Counted from the stretch's first letter, positions 1 to 6,444 are shown. The stretch is DNA of 6,603 bases from JAZSMS01 sp045536015 (GCA_045536015.1 JAZSMS010000027.1:1-6603); one strand, 5' to 3'. Notes: generated by a model from the letters alone, not told the origin. A program made the numbers and translations.

Positions 1-941
1 CTGCCGGTGTTTTTAGTTTTCCATTTGTTTGTTAATTGTACCGAAAGCCTGTCGTTAACGTCTACAAGGCAAGGCTTACCGTCAACTAAGCCTACGGGTT
101 TGGTTACAACATACCTGCCTGCTTCGGCATCGGGATAAAAATCGCCGTTAGGCTCGTATATATAAAATCTGTAATCGCCGGGATATATCTGCTCGCCTTT
201 TTCCTGATACGCGCCCGCAAGCACGGTATAGCTTGAATTAAAATATCGGCTGTTTTGATATGCGTTAAAATTCTCTTGACTTGAATAATTCTTGTTTACC
301 AAAAAACCCATTCTTGCCGCTGCAGTAAACGAATTGGTCGTTTTATCAAGCTGCAATCCGTTTTCGTCTTTAATTACGTCAGGAAGCTCTATAAGATAGC
401 TTCCGCCGTTTTCATCGCCCTGCGAAACCCTTAGTACGTAATCTGTTTTAGGCGAAACAACCCAAAAATCAAGATAAACGTAATGCCCTTTTTCTTTTTT
501 ATCCTCATCTAAATTTGCATTTAATAGTTCGTTGTCTATCGAAAAATATTCAATAGGCTTTACCTGCCCGGCATATGCCGTTCCATTTTTTACTTCTTCG
601 TCAGTAATATCGTAATATGACGGTACAAACCAATTTATACCGTCAGCCGTTGAAACTGGCTTTAACGGATTTAACTCGTTTAAATAGTTATACCCTTCAA
701 AATTAGAAAAAACAAGCGTGTCGTTAAAATTACCGGGATAATGGCATATTTTGCCGTCAACTTCTTTTTTTACATCGGGTGCAAGCAAAATGGTATTGCC
801 GCCGCCTAAAGAAATCTGCATTCCCGTTGCCTGCGGTTTTTTCGATAACGTAGTCCAAGCGTAAGTTACCGTTACCACCAATACAACAGAAACTACAACC
901 GCAATTCCTGCTAAAAGTAATTTCTTTATATTTTGACCCAT
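1..941 (-). CDS. TasA-like exported protein with SipW-type signal, 3'-truncated by window edge
   Basis: The frame is open from ATG at 941 to the window edge: 313 residues with no stop, so the C-terminus is missing. Residues 1-7 are a short basic N-terminus (MGQNIKK), 8-25 are a hydrophobic segment, and TYAWT follows at 26-30, the aromatic motif typical of SipW-processed TasA/camelysin-like proteins. The rest looks like a beta-rich extracellular domain. It is a paralogue of the exported protein at 5325-6326: both have a GG/GAG-x-YL(I/V) strand (here 179-184), an AxR(M/I)G strand (208-212), F(Y/F)IYEPN (259-265) and DRLxxQ followed by a Trp (297-307). The start lies 5 bases after the upstream stop. 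A GGAG 12 bases before the ATG sits inside the last codons of that gene, so translational coupling is likely. The signal and paralogy are seen; a surface or fibre role is inferred from the TasA family. Confidence 0.85.
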   Translation of the reverse strand, partial: MGQNIKKLLLAGIAVVVSVVLVVTVTYAWTTLSKKPQATGMQISLGGGNTILLAPDVKKEVDGKICHYPGNFNDTLVFSNFEGYNYLNELNPLKPVSTADGINWFVPSYYDITDEEVKNGTAYAGQVKPIEYFSIDNELLNANLDEDKKEKGHYVYLDFWVVSPKTDYVLRVSQGDENGGSYLIELPDVIKDENGLQLDKTTNSFTAAARMGFLVNKNYSSQENFNAYQNSRYFNSSYTVLAGAYQEKGEQIYPGDYRFYIYEPNGDFYPDAEAGRYVVTKPVGLVDGKPCLVDVNDRLSVQLTNKWKTKNTG

Positions 942-946
942 TATAT

Positions 947-2767
947 TTAAAATCTCCAACGACTCTTTACGGTAGAATTCTTGGCTAAAATTCGCCTTTG
1001 TTTTTCTGCAGTCAGTTCTTCTAAAAGCTGCTTTTGTTCTATCTTTTGCTGCTTACGAAGGTCTAATTTTAAATTAATAGTGTTTTCAAAGCTTAAAAGG
1101 TCTTTTTCAAAAGCCGCTATCGCCTGCTTATCCCTTGCTTCCTGCTCTTGTCTTTCTTTTTCAAGCTCTTGGAGTTCTTTTAATTTAGCTTGCTCGATAG
1201 CAAGCTCTTTTTTCTCCATCTCTTGCTGATGCAAGCGTTCAAGCTCTTGGCGCTTGCGTTGTCTTCTGATTTCAGCCTGCTCTTTTTTTATTCTTTCCGT
1301 TTCTTCTACGATATAAGCCGCATCTTCAAAATCTTCAACTGCAATTTTTTCTTCTTCGTTAAACGTATTGCGCTCGTAGATGCGTTCGTCTAAATTCTCT
1401 AAGAAATTTTTTATATCCTTTTTAAAGATATTGCTGCGACGTCTTTCTTCTTGTTCGCGTTCCATTCGCTCAATTAAAAGACGTTGCTCCTCGGCTTCTT
1501 TTTCTAAACGAATTCTTTCTTTTTCGGCTTCTCTTTCAAGACGCAGTCTTTCTTTTTCTTCCTCTTGTTGCTTTTTTATGCGCTCTTTTTCTGCTTTTTT
1601 TCGCTCTGCCTGCTCTTTAACAAGCCGCTGTCTTTCCTCTGCTTCCTCGCGCATAAGTTGTTCTTTAGTAAGCTCTTCAATAAGCACCTTGCGCACTTCA
1701 ACGTCGGGCAAATCATAATCTTCGGTAAGCTCTTCGATTATCTCTTTAATAAACTTAGGTTTTAAAACACGCTTCCGCTCTTTTTTAGGTGCAGGCAAAC
1801 GTCTATCCTTATCTTGTTCAAGATAGCTTTTTAAAAGAAGATACTGAAACATAGCGTTTCTATAAATATCTTGTTCAAAATTTGAATCAGTAATAGGATT
1901 TTGCTCAGTTACCTTTATAGTGTACCCAATACTGTCATACCCTTTCAAATAATCAAGCAACTCCATAATAACACGATAATCTTTATTCTTTTTTAAAACG
2001 TTTGTCTTTGTAACGTTGCCCCTTACGCGCGGATATCTTGACATATGCTTTGCAAAGTGACTGTTCATATCGTTTGACAAAATGCGGTAAAGCCTTGAAA
2101 TTCTGTTAAAAACATCACTATTTTTATCATCAGTATCAAGCGCATTTTCTTTATCATTAATATGTAAGAACATATCCATATGAACTTTTTCGTACGAGCT
2201 TTCCATATCGGTTTTGAATTTAAGCTTTGCGCCAAACTCTTCGTTCATAACCTCAAAAAGCGCATCGTGACGAATCTTTACAAACTGATATGCCATTTCA
2301 AGCGTTGTAAAGATAACACGGTTTTCGTAAACCTGACCGATAGAGTCCTCGCGGTACTTTTGCATAACCTTGTTGGGTCGCACGTCACCGCTTTCTTCAT
2401 TAAAATCTTCTACCAGTGAAGCGTGTGTTGCAAGGTGCCTAACTACGTCACTGCCAGTTTTTCTTGCATTTGCTATGTTTACGATAAGCTCGTCTTCGCG
2501 AATTACGTTTCGCGGTCTTTCAATAATGTTTTGAAAGCCGTGCAAAGCGTTTTCAATGGCTTCTATCCATTCGGTATCAATCAGTTTTTCCATTCTACGA
2601 TTAGAAAACTGTATTTCACTTTCTGCCTGAGCCATTGCGCTCATAAAATACTCATAAAATTCAGTGCTACCAAGAGTGCGAATAGTACTTTTTACGTACT
2701 TTTTAAATAAATCTTCTGCAAGCTGTTCTTTATTTTCAGTTGTTTTATCATTTTTAGCGGTTGCCAT
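947..2767 (-). CDS. Coiled-coil protein with DUF2357-like N-terminal region, predicted partner of the McrB-like ATPase
   Basis: 606 residues, with no signal peptide or membrane segment, so cytosolic. Residues 1-320 look globular. Two stretches resemble the DUF2357/McrC-associated family from memory: YENRVIFTTLE (147-157; compare the family's ENRF pattern) and TKTNVLKKNKDYR (253-265; compare P-T-x-V-L...Y-R). Residues 325-365 are a basic then acidic linker. Residues 366-445 and about 487-595 are very Glu/Lys/Arg/Gln-rich and strongly predict long coiled coils, separated by a non-coiled insert (446-485, NIFKKDIKNFLENLDERIYE onward). No PD-(D/E)XK nuclease signature was seen. It starts 24 bases after the ATPase gene, and family precedent pairs DUF2357-type proteins with McrB-type NTPases, so it is probably a scaffold or effector adaptor for that motor. 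The ATG at 2767 is chosen over the GTG at 2776 because AAAGGAG lies 8 bases before the ATG and overlaps the GTG. The CDS and coils are certain; the DUF2357 link is tentative. Confidence 0.85.
   Translation of the reverse strand: MATAKNDKTTENKEQLAEDLFKKYVKSTIRTLGSTEFYEYFMSAMAQAESEIQFSNRRMEKLIDTEWIEAIENALHGFQNIIERPRNVIREDELIVNIANARKTGSDVVRHLATHASLVEDFNEESGDVRPNKVMQKYREDSIGQVYENRVIFTTLEMAYQFVKIRHDALFEVMNEEFGAKLKFKTDMESSYEKVHMDMFLHINDKENALDTDDKNSDVFNRISRLYRILSNDMNSHFAKHMSRYPRVRGNVTKTNVLKKNKDYRVIMELLDYLKGYDSIGYTIKVTEQNPITDSNFEQDIYRNAMFQYLLLKSYLEQDKDRRLPAPKKERKRVLKPKFIKEIIEELTEDYDLPDVEVRKVLIEELTKEQLMREEAEERQRLVKEQAERKKAEKERIKKQQEEEKERLRLEREAEKERIRLEKEAEEQRLLIERMEREQEERRRSNIFKKDIKNFLENLDERIYERNTFNEEEKIAVEDFEDAAYIVEETERIKKEQAEIRRQRKRQELERLHQQEMEKKELAIEQAKLKELQELEKERQEQEARDKQAIAAFEKDLLSFENTINLKLDLRKQQKIEQKQLLEELTAEKQRRILAKNSTVKSRWRF
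1460..1558 (-). repeat. Three tandem 33-base units encoding 11-residue coiled-coil repeats
   Basis: Inside the coiled-coil gene, codons 404-436 encode EKERLRLEREA, EKERIRLEKEA and EEQRLLIERME. The first two DNA units (1558-1526 and 1525-1493) match at 28 of 33 bases; the third (1492-1460) has drifted. The 11-residue period is that of hendecad coiled coils, and the DNA similarity suggests growth by recent duplication of one unit. Confidence 0.7.
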
Positions 2768-2775
2768 TTTTCGCA

Positions 2776-2782
2776 CTCCTTT
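2776..2782 (-). promoter_or_regulatory. Ribosome binding site fixing the coiled-coil protein start
   Basis: AAAGGAG on the minus strand, 8 bases before the ATG at 2767. A GTG that begins at 2776 uses the last base of this site and so has no spacer; the ATG, which shortens the protein by 3 residues, is the better start. Confidence 0.8.
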
Positions 2783-2791
2783 CGCTTAAAA

Positions 2792-4381
2792 TCAGTTAGT
2801 TTTTTTCAAAAGCTCTATGTAATTTTTACAGAACTTCATAGTGTTTTTACCAAAGGTTCTGTCAAGGAAGTTACTGAACTTGGTTAAATCATCCTTCATA
2901 TAACCAAGGCTTAACGATTCAAACTTACGCAAAACCTTTTTAGCAACTATAAAGTCTATCGCTTCAAGCTCTGTTCCGCCGCAAGCTATAAAGCAGGGAA
3001 CAAATTCGTTTATCTGCTTCATAATACGGTTACCGAATGCAAGGCGGAAATTTTTTATTACGTAATCGTTTACAATTTCGATCTTATCAAGCATTTCCTG
3101 CGAAACAGGGAACTCCTGTTTTGCCTTAGCAAACATACTGTTAAGATGGTCGGTCGAAACGTACACAGGGTCTGTTTCTTCACACTCAAAAGCCTCTGCC
3201 CTGCTATCAAGGTCAATCGGAATAGCACGGTCATAAACCTTATCTGCTACCGCAAACGTTGAGTCGTCGTTGTTAATAGTACCAACAAACCATACGTTAT
3301 CAGTAATGTTTATGTTACCGTCATCAATCAGGCAGGGGTCGTTATCCCAAACAGAAGTTACGACTTCTATTTTCCATTCTTCCTGAAGCGGCATTTCAAG
3401 TATTGAAAGCATTTCTGCAAAGTAATATTCAACACGCGCAATATTCATTTCGTCAAGAATAACTACGTGCGGATCTCTGTAATAATTGCCCTCGTAAATT
3501 GCACTTAAAAATTCCGTTTCGGAATATCTTTTTGTAAATTCGTTATAATAGCCGTAAAGCTCGGTTCTCTCTCTCCAAGAAGGCTGAACCGAAACAACCG
3601 TCGTATCCTTTTGAACAAATTTACCAAAGGCATACGGCAAGCTTGTTTTACCTGTACCTGAAATACCCTGCAAAATTAAGATTCGCGTAGCGCCCATAGA
3701 CGAAACAAAAAATCTTATAATATCAATATCGTAGTACAAGTGAAGCTTTGATGCCGCAAATTTGCGAAAACGCTCACAAAATTCTTCTAACGTTATCTCG
3801 TTATCGTAATTTGGCTGCTTGTATTCCAGCTTATAGTAGTTATCTATTGTAGTAAGACGGAAAAATCTGCTTTGCGAAGGATCAATCGGGGGCGTATCAA
3901 AGCGATTGCGCTTATCCGAAAGAGCACTTGCGGTGTTTTCCTCTTGTTGCTCGTCAAGCTCGTTTTCTTCGCCAAGAGAAATTTGCTGAAGCGCTTCTCC
4001 CTGACCTAACTCTGACACACGCATTGCCAAAAGCTTATCTTTTTCGTAATTTGCGCGGATAAGGTCGCGTTGCAACGCCTTAACCTGCTTAACAAGCTCA
4101 TCATATTTTTTAGGAGATATTCTTACGCGAAAAATCTTTTTACAAAGCTTAAAAATACCGATAAACATCAGTACTATCAACACCAATAAAACTATGTTGA
4201 CAACAAGCAACAGTATCCATTCTGTTGTAGAAAAAGATTCTTCATATTCCTTGATGATTTCCATTCGCATAGGAAAATTTAATAAATAGTTTAAAAAATT
4301 ACCTATCGAAACAAGCATATCAACAAAAGCACGAAAAACATTTCCTATATCCTGAAAAAAATATCTTAAAAAATTATCCAT
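2792..4381 (-). CDS. Membrane-anchored McrB-like AAA+ NTPase
   Basis: 529 residues. A weakly hydrophobic or amphipathic stretch (14-36) is followed by a strong transmembrane segment (55-77, rich in L/V/I). A basic flank after it (KLCKKIFRVR, 78-87) places the C-terminal part in the cytosol. Residues 90-125 look helical and 126-165 are an acidic linker. The AAA+ module covers about 200-500: Walker A GISGTGKTS (239-247, Lys245), the McrB/MoxR-like VQPSWRERTELYGYYN strand-loop (265-280), Walker B VVILDEMN (306-313, Asp310/Glu311), sensor 1 GTINNDDST (367-375, Asn370) and an Arg finger candidate in VYDRA (Arg385). The WxxRxxLxGYYN pattern and the TxN sensor are typical of McrB-like NTPases rather than MoxR with VWA partners. 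Hydrolysis is expected from the intact motifs; whether GTP or ATP is used cannot be told. The start has only a weak AGG 8 bases upstream, next to a hairpin. McrB itself is soluble, so the anchor is unusual. The substrate is unknown. Confidence 0.92.
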   Translation of the reverse strand: MDNFLRYFFQDIGNVFRAFVDMLVSIGNFLNYLLNFPMRMEIIKEYEESFSTTEWILLLVVNIVLLVLIVLMFIGIFKLCKKIFRVRISPKKYDELVKQVKALQRDLIRANYEKDKLLAMRVSELGQGEALQQISLGEENELDEQQEENTASALSDKRNRFDTPPIDPSQSRFFRLTTIDNYYKLEYKQPNYDNEITLEEFCERFRKFAASKLHLYYDIDIIRFFVSSMGATRILILQGISGTGKTSLPYAFGKFVQKDTTVVSVQPSWRERTELYGYYNEFTKRYSETEFLSAIYEGNYYRDPHVVILDEMNIARVEYYFAEMLSILEMPLQEEWKIEVVTSVWDNDPCLIDDGNINITDNVWFVGTINNDDSTFAVADKVYDRAIPIDLDSRAEAFECEETDPVYVSTDHLNSMFAKAKQEFPVSQEMLDKIEIVNDYVIKNFRLAFGNRIMKQINEFVPCFIACGGTELEAIDFIVAKKVLRKFESLSLGYMKDDLTKFSNFLDRTFGKNTMKFCKNYIELLKKTN

Positions 4382-4393
4382 ACTTTTAACCTG

Positions 4394-4416
4394 CCGACAA
4401 TTATTTTAATTATCGG
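4394..4416 (-). promoter_or_regulatory. Intercistronic hairpin between signal peptidase and ATPase genes
   Basis: The minus-strand RNA can form CCGAUAAUUA, loop AAA, UAAUUGUCGG: ten pairs, one of them U-G. It begins 2 bases after the peptidase stop and ends 1 base before the weak AGG ribosome site of the ATPase gene. No U-run follows, so it is not a standard terminator. A role in mRNA stability or in lowering ATPase translation is inferred. Confidence 0.55.
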
Positions 4417-4418
4417 TA

Positions 4419-5240
4419 TTATTCTTTTATTTCCTCTTCAGTCTTTGCCGCATCTTCTTCAGGCTTGTCTTCTGCCTTTTCTTTAGCCATACTTTCAAGA
4501 ATTTCGGCACGCAATTTCTCGCGCAATTCTGCCTCTAACTTAGCGCGTTCTTCTTGCTTTTGCTCTTCCGTCTGCTGATTTGAAGTAATCTCTTCTATAT
4601 CGCGTTCCTGCTCAAACTTGATACGGTTTTTAACAGCCTGATATTCAAACAGAGCTCTAAAGAATTGCACAAGATTAAACACAAAAAACAAAATAACAGG
4701 AAGCAGCACTACAAGGAAAAATCCGGTTGAAGTCTGCAAATAATCAAAGACTTTTCCAGCGCCCGAAATGTGAAAACGGTACTGACCGATAACCTCCGAT
4801 TCGTGAACAGTTAACGGGTCAACGTTTGTATTGTGGTCACCCTTTGTTTCAAAAATCAGATATCCGCCGCCATCGTAAATATTTTCGATACGGTGAGTAT
4901 TTAATACGCGTTCGCCGTCAATAACCGTCCAATATGTAATAATATCTCCGGGGCGAAGCTTTGAAAAATCCTTTACAGGCGTATCAACTGCAAGGTCACC
5001 GGGTTTAAGCGTGGGATACATAGAATCTGTTTGAATAGACAAAAACTGAACCCCGAAAATACTTGGCACACCGTTTCCTGACGTTGTTACAAACGACATA
5101 AACGTTGTAACCGCAGCAAAAACTATAACTACAACTAAAATAACGTTGACTATAGTGTTTATAGTTTTTGAAACCGACTTCTTTTTAGGTGTAGCTTCTA
5201 CTTGCACGTCTGTAGCGTTTTTAATTTCTTTTGTTTTCAT
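4419..5240 (-). CDS. sipW: SipW-type (ER-type, S26B) signal peptidase I with long charged cytosolic tail
   Basis: 273 residues. It removes signal peptides from exported preproteins at the outer face of the membrane; the probable substrates are the TasA-like proteins on either side. TM1 spans about 27-50. The catalytic region begins with QTDSMYPTLKPGDL (Ser73), followed by RPGDIITYW (96-104), NTHRI (114-118, His116) and KGDHN (133-137, Asp135). Having His where bacterial LepB enzymes have Lys makes this the Ser-His ER/SipW class, and the His to Asp spacing of 19 agrees with SipW as I recall it. TM2 spans about 173-197. After it comes a cytosolic tail (198-273) rich in Glu/Lys/Gln that predicts a helix or coil and is longer than in ordinary SipW. 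The ATG at 5240 is chosen because GGAGG lies 5 bases upstream; the frame is open to an ATG at 5288 but that start lacks a site. Known SipW acts on TasA and TapA; matching substrates here are inferred from neighbourhood. Confidence 0.93.
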   Translation of the reverse strand: MKTKEIKNATDVQVEATPKKKSVSKTINTIVNVILVVVIVFAAVTTFMSFVTTSGNGVPSIFGVQFLSIQTDSMYPTLKPGDLAVDTPVKDFSKLRPGDIITYWTVIDGERVLNTHRIENIYDGGGYLIFETKGDHNTNVDPLTVHESEVIGQYRFHISGAGKVFDYLQTSTGFFLVVLLPVILFFVFNLVQFFRALFEYQAVKNRIKFEQERDIEEITSNQQTEEQKQEERAKLEAELREKLRAEILESMAKEKAEDKPEEDAAKTEEEIKE

Positions 5241-5245
5241 TTTTT

Positions 5246-5250
5246 CCTCC
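5246..5250 (-). promoter_or_regulatory. Ribosome binding site fixing the signal peptidase start
   Basis: GGAGG on the minus strand, 5 bases before the ATG at 5240. It decides this start over an in-frame ATG 48 bases further upstream, which would add 16 residues and has no comparable site. Confidence 0.8.
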
Positions 5251-5271
5251 CAGCCGTTTAAGGCATAATTT

Positions 5272-5300
5272 AAAATAGAGAAAATCAAATTTATTGTCAG
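5272..5300 (-). promoter_or_regulatory. Possible sigma-A promoter before the signal peptidase gene
   Basis: CTGACA (5300-5295, five of six matches to TTGACA) is followed after 17 bases by TATTTT (5277-5272, four of six matches to TATAAT). It would give the signal peptidase, ATPase and coiled-coil genes their own transcription start, about 30 bases upstream of the ATG. The short distance and weak -10 make it tentative in AT-rich DNA. Confidence 0.3.
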
Positions 5301-5324
5301 CCCTCAGGCAATACAATCAAAATA

Positions 5325-6326
5325 TTATTTTATGGGTTTAAGTCCCGAGTTGTCCTCTGCATCGGCAACAAATTGAATATTAGCTAAAACCTGCGCCTCT
5401 TGAATAGCATTTGTGCAGTCTTGGTCCTGCCCCTCAAGCCACAAGTAAAGCTTTATCATAGCTTTTTGTCCTTCTTTAAGCGAAAAAAGCTTTGTTGAAT
5501 TTTCAAAATCGCCAATGCTATATATCTGCACGCCGTTTTCTACAGGGTCCGCCTCGGTCCAGGTAGACTTATCTTGCAAAATAAGTCTGTCTTGCGGCAC
5601 CAAGGTTTCAGTTCCGTCAATGCTTGGTGTTTTAACGTAGCCCTGCTCGCTTTGGGCGTGGTAATTACAATTTGGTTCGTATATAAAAAACGTTGCAGTA
5701 TCTTTAATAGGTTGGTTATTATCGTCTAAAAGCGTTATCTTAATGCCGATTCTTATAGCGTTTTCGGCGCCGTTGCCCGCATTATCGTGCAAAACCTTTT
5801 TACTGTTCCACGTAGGCATACCAACAAGATAAGTTCCCGCACCGCTTATCCCCTCGCTTACCTGCACTTTTTTAGCAAGTGAAACGGTAGAATTTTGCGA
5901 TGCCCTTGCATAAAGCGTTCCGATACTGTAATAGCTATCGTCGTTATTTTTATTGGCATTTTTTTCATCCGTAAGCGGCAACCAACCGTTTATCCGCCCG
6001 TCTGCGCCATATTCAGCCGCAAAAAACTGCTGATTTTGCTCTGACCACGTTATAGGTCTAAGCGGAAAGCTTTCGCTTGCCATATCCTCGTAGGAAATTT
6101 TGCTTCCCCACTGCTCACTTTCAGGGTCAAGCGCAAGCTCCAAGCCCGAATGGCTTGTTACGTACATAGATAAATTATTAACAACAGGGCTTTTGCTTAA
6201 AGAAAACCACGTATACGTAGCCGTAACGGAAATTATCAGTAAAAATAATAACAGATAAGCGTATATTATAAGCCTTGTTTTTTTGCTGTTTTCTCCGTTT
6301 CTAAACTTTTTTAGTTGATTTTCCAC
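5325..6326 (-). CDS. TasA-like exported protein with SipW-type signal
   Basis: Complete at 333 residues. A basic N-terminus (1-18) precedes a hydrophobic segment (19-36) and TYTWFS (37-42), the motif around which SipW-type signals are cut in TasA and camelysin. The mature part is probably an extracellular beta-sandwich with a long variable loop (about 60-135). Conserved points are GAGTYLVGMP (162-171), AIRIG (190-194), FFIYEPN (213-219), PQDRLILQ (244-251), LWLEGQDQDC (295-304) and a final NIQFVADAE strand (315-323) resembling the KLQFSFEAT end of TasA. The only cysteines are Cys220 and Cys304, possible disulfide partners after export. It starts at GTG with AGAGG 8 bases upstream and no better ATG nearby. 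It lies 84 bases before the signal peptidase gene, its probable processing enzyme. It is paralogous to the protein at 1-941. Export and family are well supported; a fibre or surface-layer role is inferred. Confidence 0.88.
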   Translation of the reverse strand: MENQLKKFRNGENSKKTRLIIYAYLLLFLLIISVTATYTWFSLSKSPVVNNLSMYVTSHSGLELALDPESEQWGSKISYEDMASESFPLRPITWSEQNQQFFAAEYGADGRINGWLPLTDEKNANKNNDDSYYSIGTLYARASQNSTVSLAKKVQVSEGISGAGTYLVGMPTWNSKKVLHDNAGNGAENAIRIGIKITLLDDNNQPIKDTATFFIYEPNCNYHAQSEQGYVKTPSIDGTETLVPQDRLILQDKSTWTEADPVENGVQIYSIGDFENSTKLFSLKEGQKAMIKLYLWLEGQDQDCTNAIQEAQVLANIQFVADAEDNSGLKPIK

Positions 6327-6334
6327 AAGTTTAA

Positions 6335-6339
6335 CCTCT
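6335..6339 (-). promoter_or_regulatory. Ribosome binding site supporting a GTG start
   Basis: AGAGG on the minus strand lies 8 bases before the GTG at 6326. This supports GTG as the start of the 333-residue exported protein, since the basic n-region and hydrophobic segment follow at the usual distance. Confidence 0.7.
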
Positions 6340-6364
6340 TTTTTGCCCTAAAAAACAATAGTTA

Positions 6365-6396
6365 ATTATACGGCACACCCCTATCCGCAAATTATA
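6365..6396 (-). promoter_or_regulatory. Two -10-like TATAAT hexamers (candidate promoters for the operon)
   Basis: Perfect TATAAT hexamers occur at 6396-6391 and 6370-6365 on the minus strand, each within the 8-base direct repeat GTATAATT. They lie 39 to 70 bases upstream of the GTG at 6326. Neither has a good -35 box at 16-18 bases (the best are CTAATA and AATTTG), so an activator or an alternative sigma factor would be needed, or one of them is chance in AT-rich DNA. Confidence 0.35.
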
Positions 6397-6408
6397 CACG
6401 AATAGGGG
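6378..6408 (-). promoter_or_regulatory. Inverted repeat with 10-bp arms around a TATAAT hexamer
   Basis: On the minus strand CCCCTATTCG is followed by an 11-base spacer and then CGGATAGGGG. Nine arm positions are Watson-Crick and the tenth is a U-G wobble in minus-strand RNA. The spacer contains TATAAT. It lies between the end of the truncated gene and the 333-residue exported protein. No T-run follows the second arm directly, so it is not a standard terminator. It could be an operator over a promoter or a leader hairpin. Confidence 0.55.
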
Positions 6409-6444
6409 GACCATATTAGTATATCTTTTTAATTTAACAGTTTA

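Noticed and set aside
981..1765. Plus-strand open frames rich in Ser, Phe, Leu and Cys.
   Set aside because: They are the antisense of Glu/Lys/Arg-rich coiled-coil codons in the minus-strand gene, overlap one another, and encode low-complexity sequence without family features.
2180..2710. Plus-strand open frames over the 5' half of the coiled-coil gene.
   Set aside because: They lie wholly antisense to a well-supported gene, are short, and have no recognisable domain or convincing ribosome site.
947..4381. A simple type IV (McrBC) restriction system.
   Set aside because: No PD-(D/E)XK nuclease or DNA-binding domain is visible, the motor has a membrane anchor, and the neighbours are export genes. 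Distant common descent remains possible.
5241..5288. A longer signal peptidase starting at an ATG at 5288.
   Set aside because: It has no ribosome site, overlaps the candidate promoter, and adds residues unlike a peptidase N-terminus. GGAGG lies 5 bases before the ATG at 5240.
6180..6326. Type IV prepilin signal in the 333-residue protein.
   Set aside because: The basic and hydrophobic N-terminus is similar in outline, but there is no Gly cleavage site followed by Glu at position 5. TYTWFS after the hydrophobic stretch fits the SipW class.
6378..6408. An intrinsic terminator for the gene at the right edge.
   Set aside because: The stem is followed by GTGTGCC, and the nearest T-run is about 20 bases further on. 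The same objection applies to the hairpin at 4394-4416.
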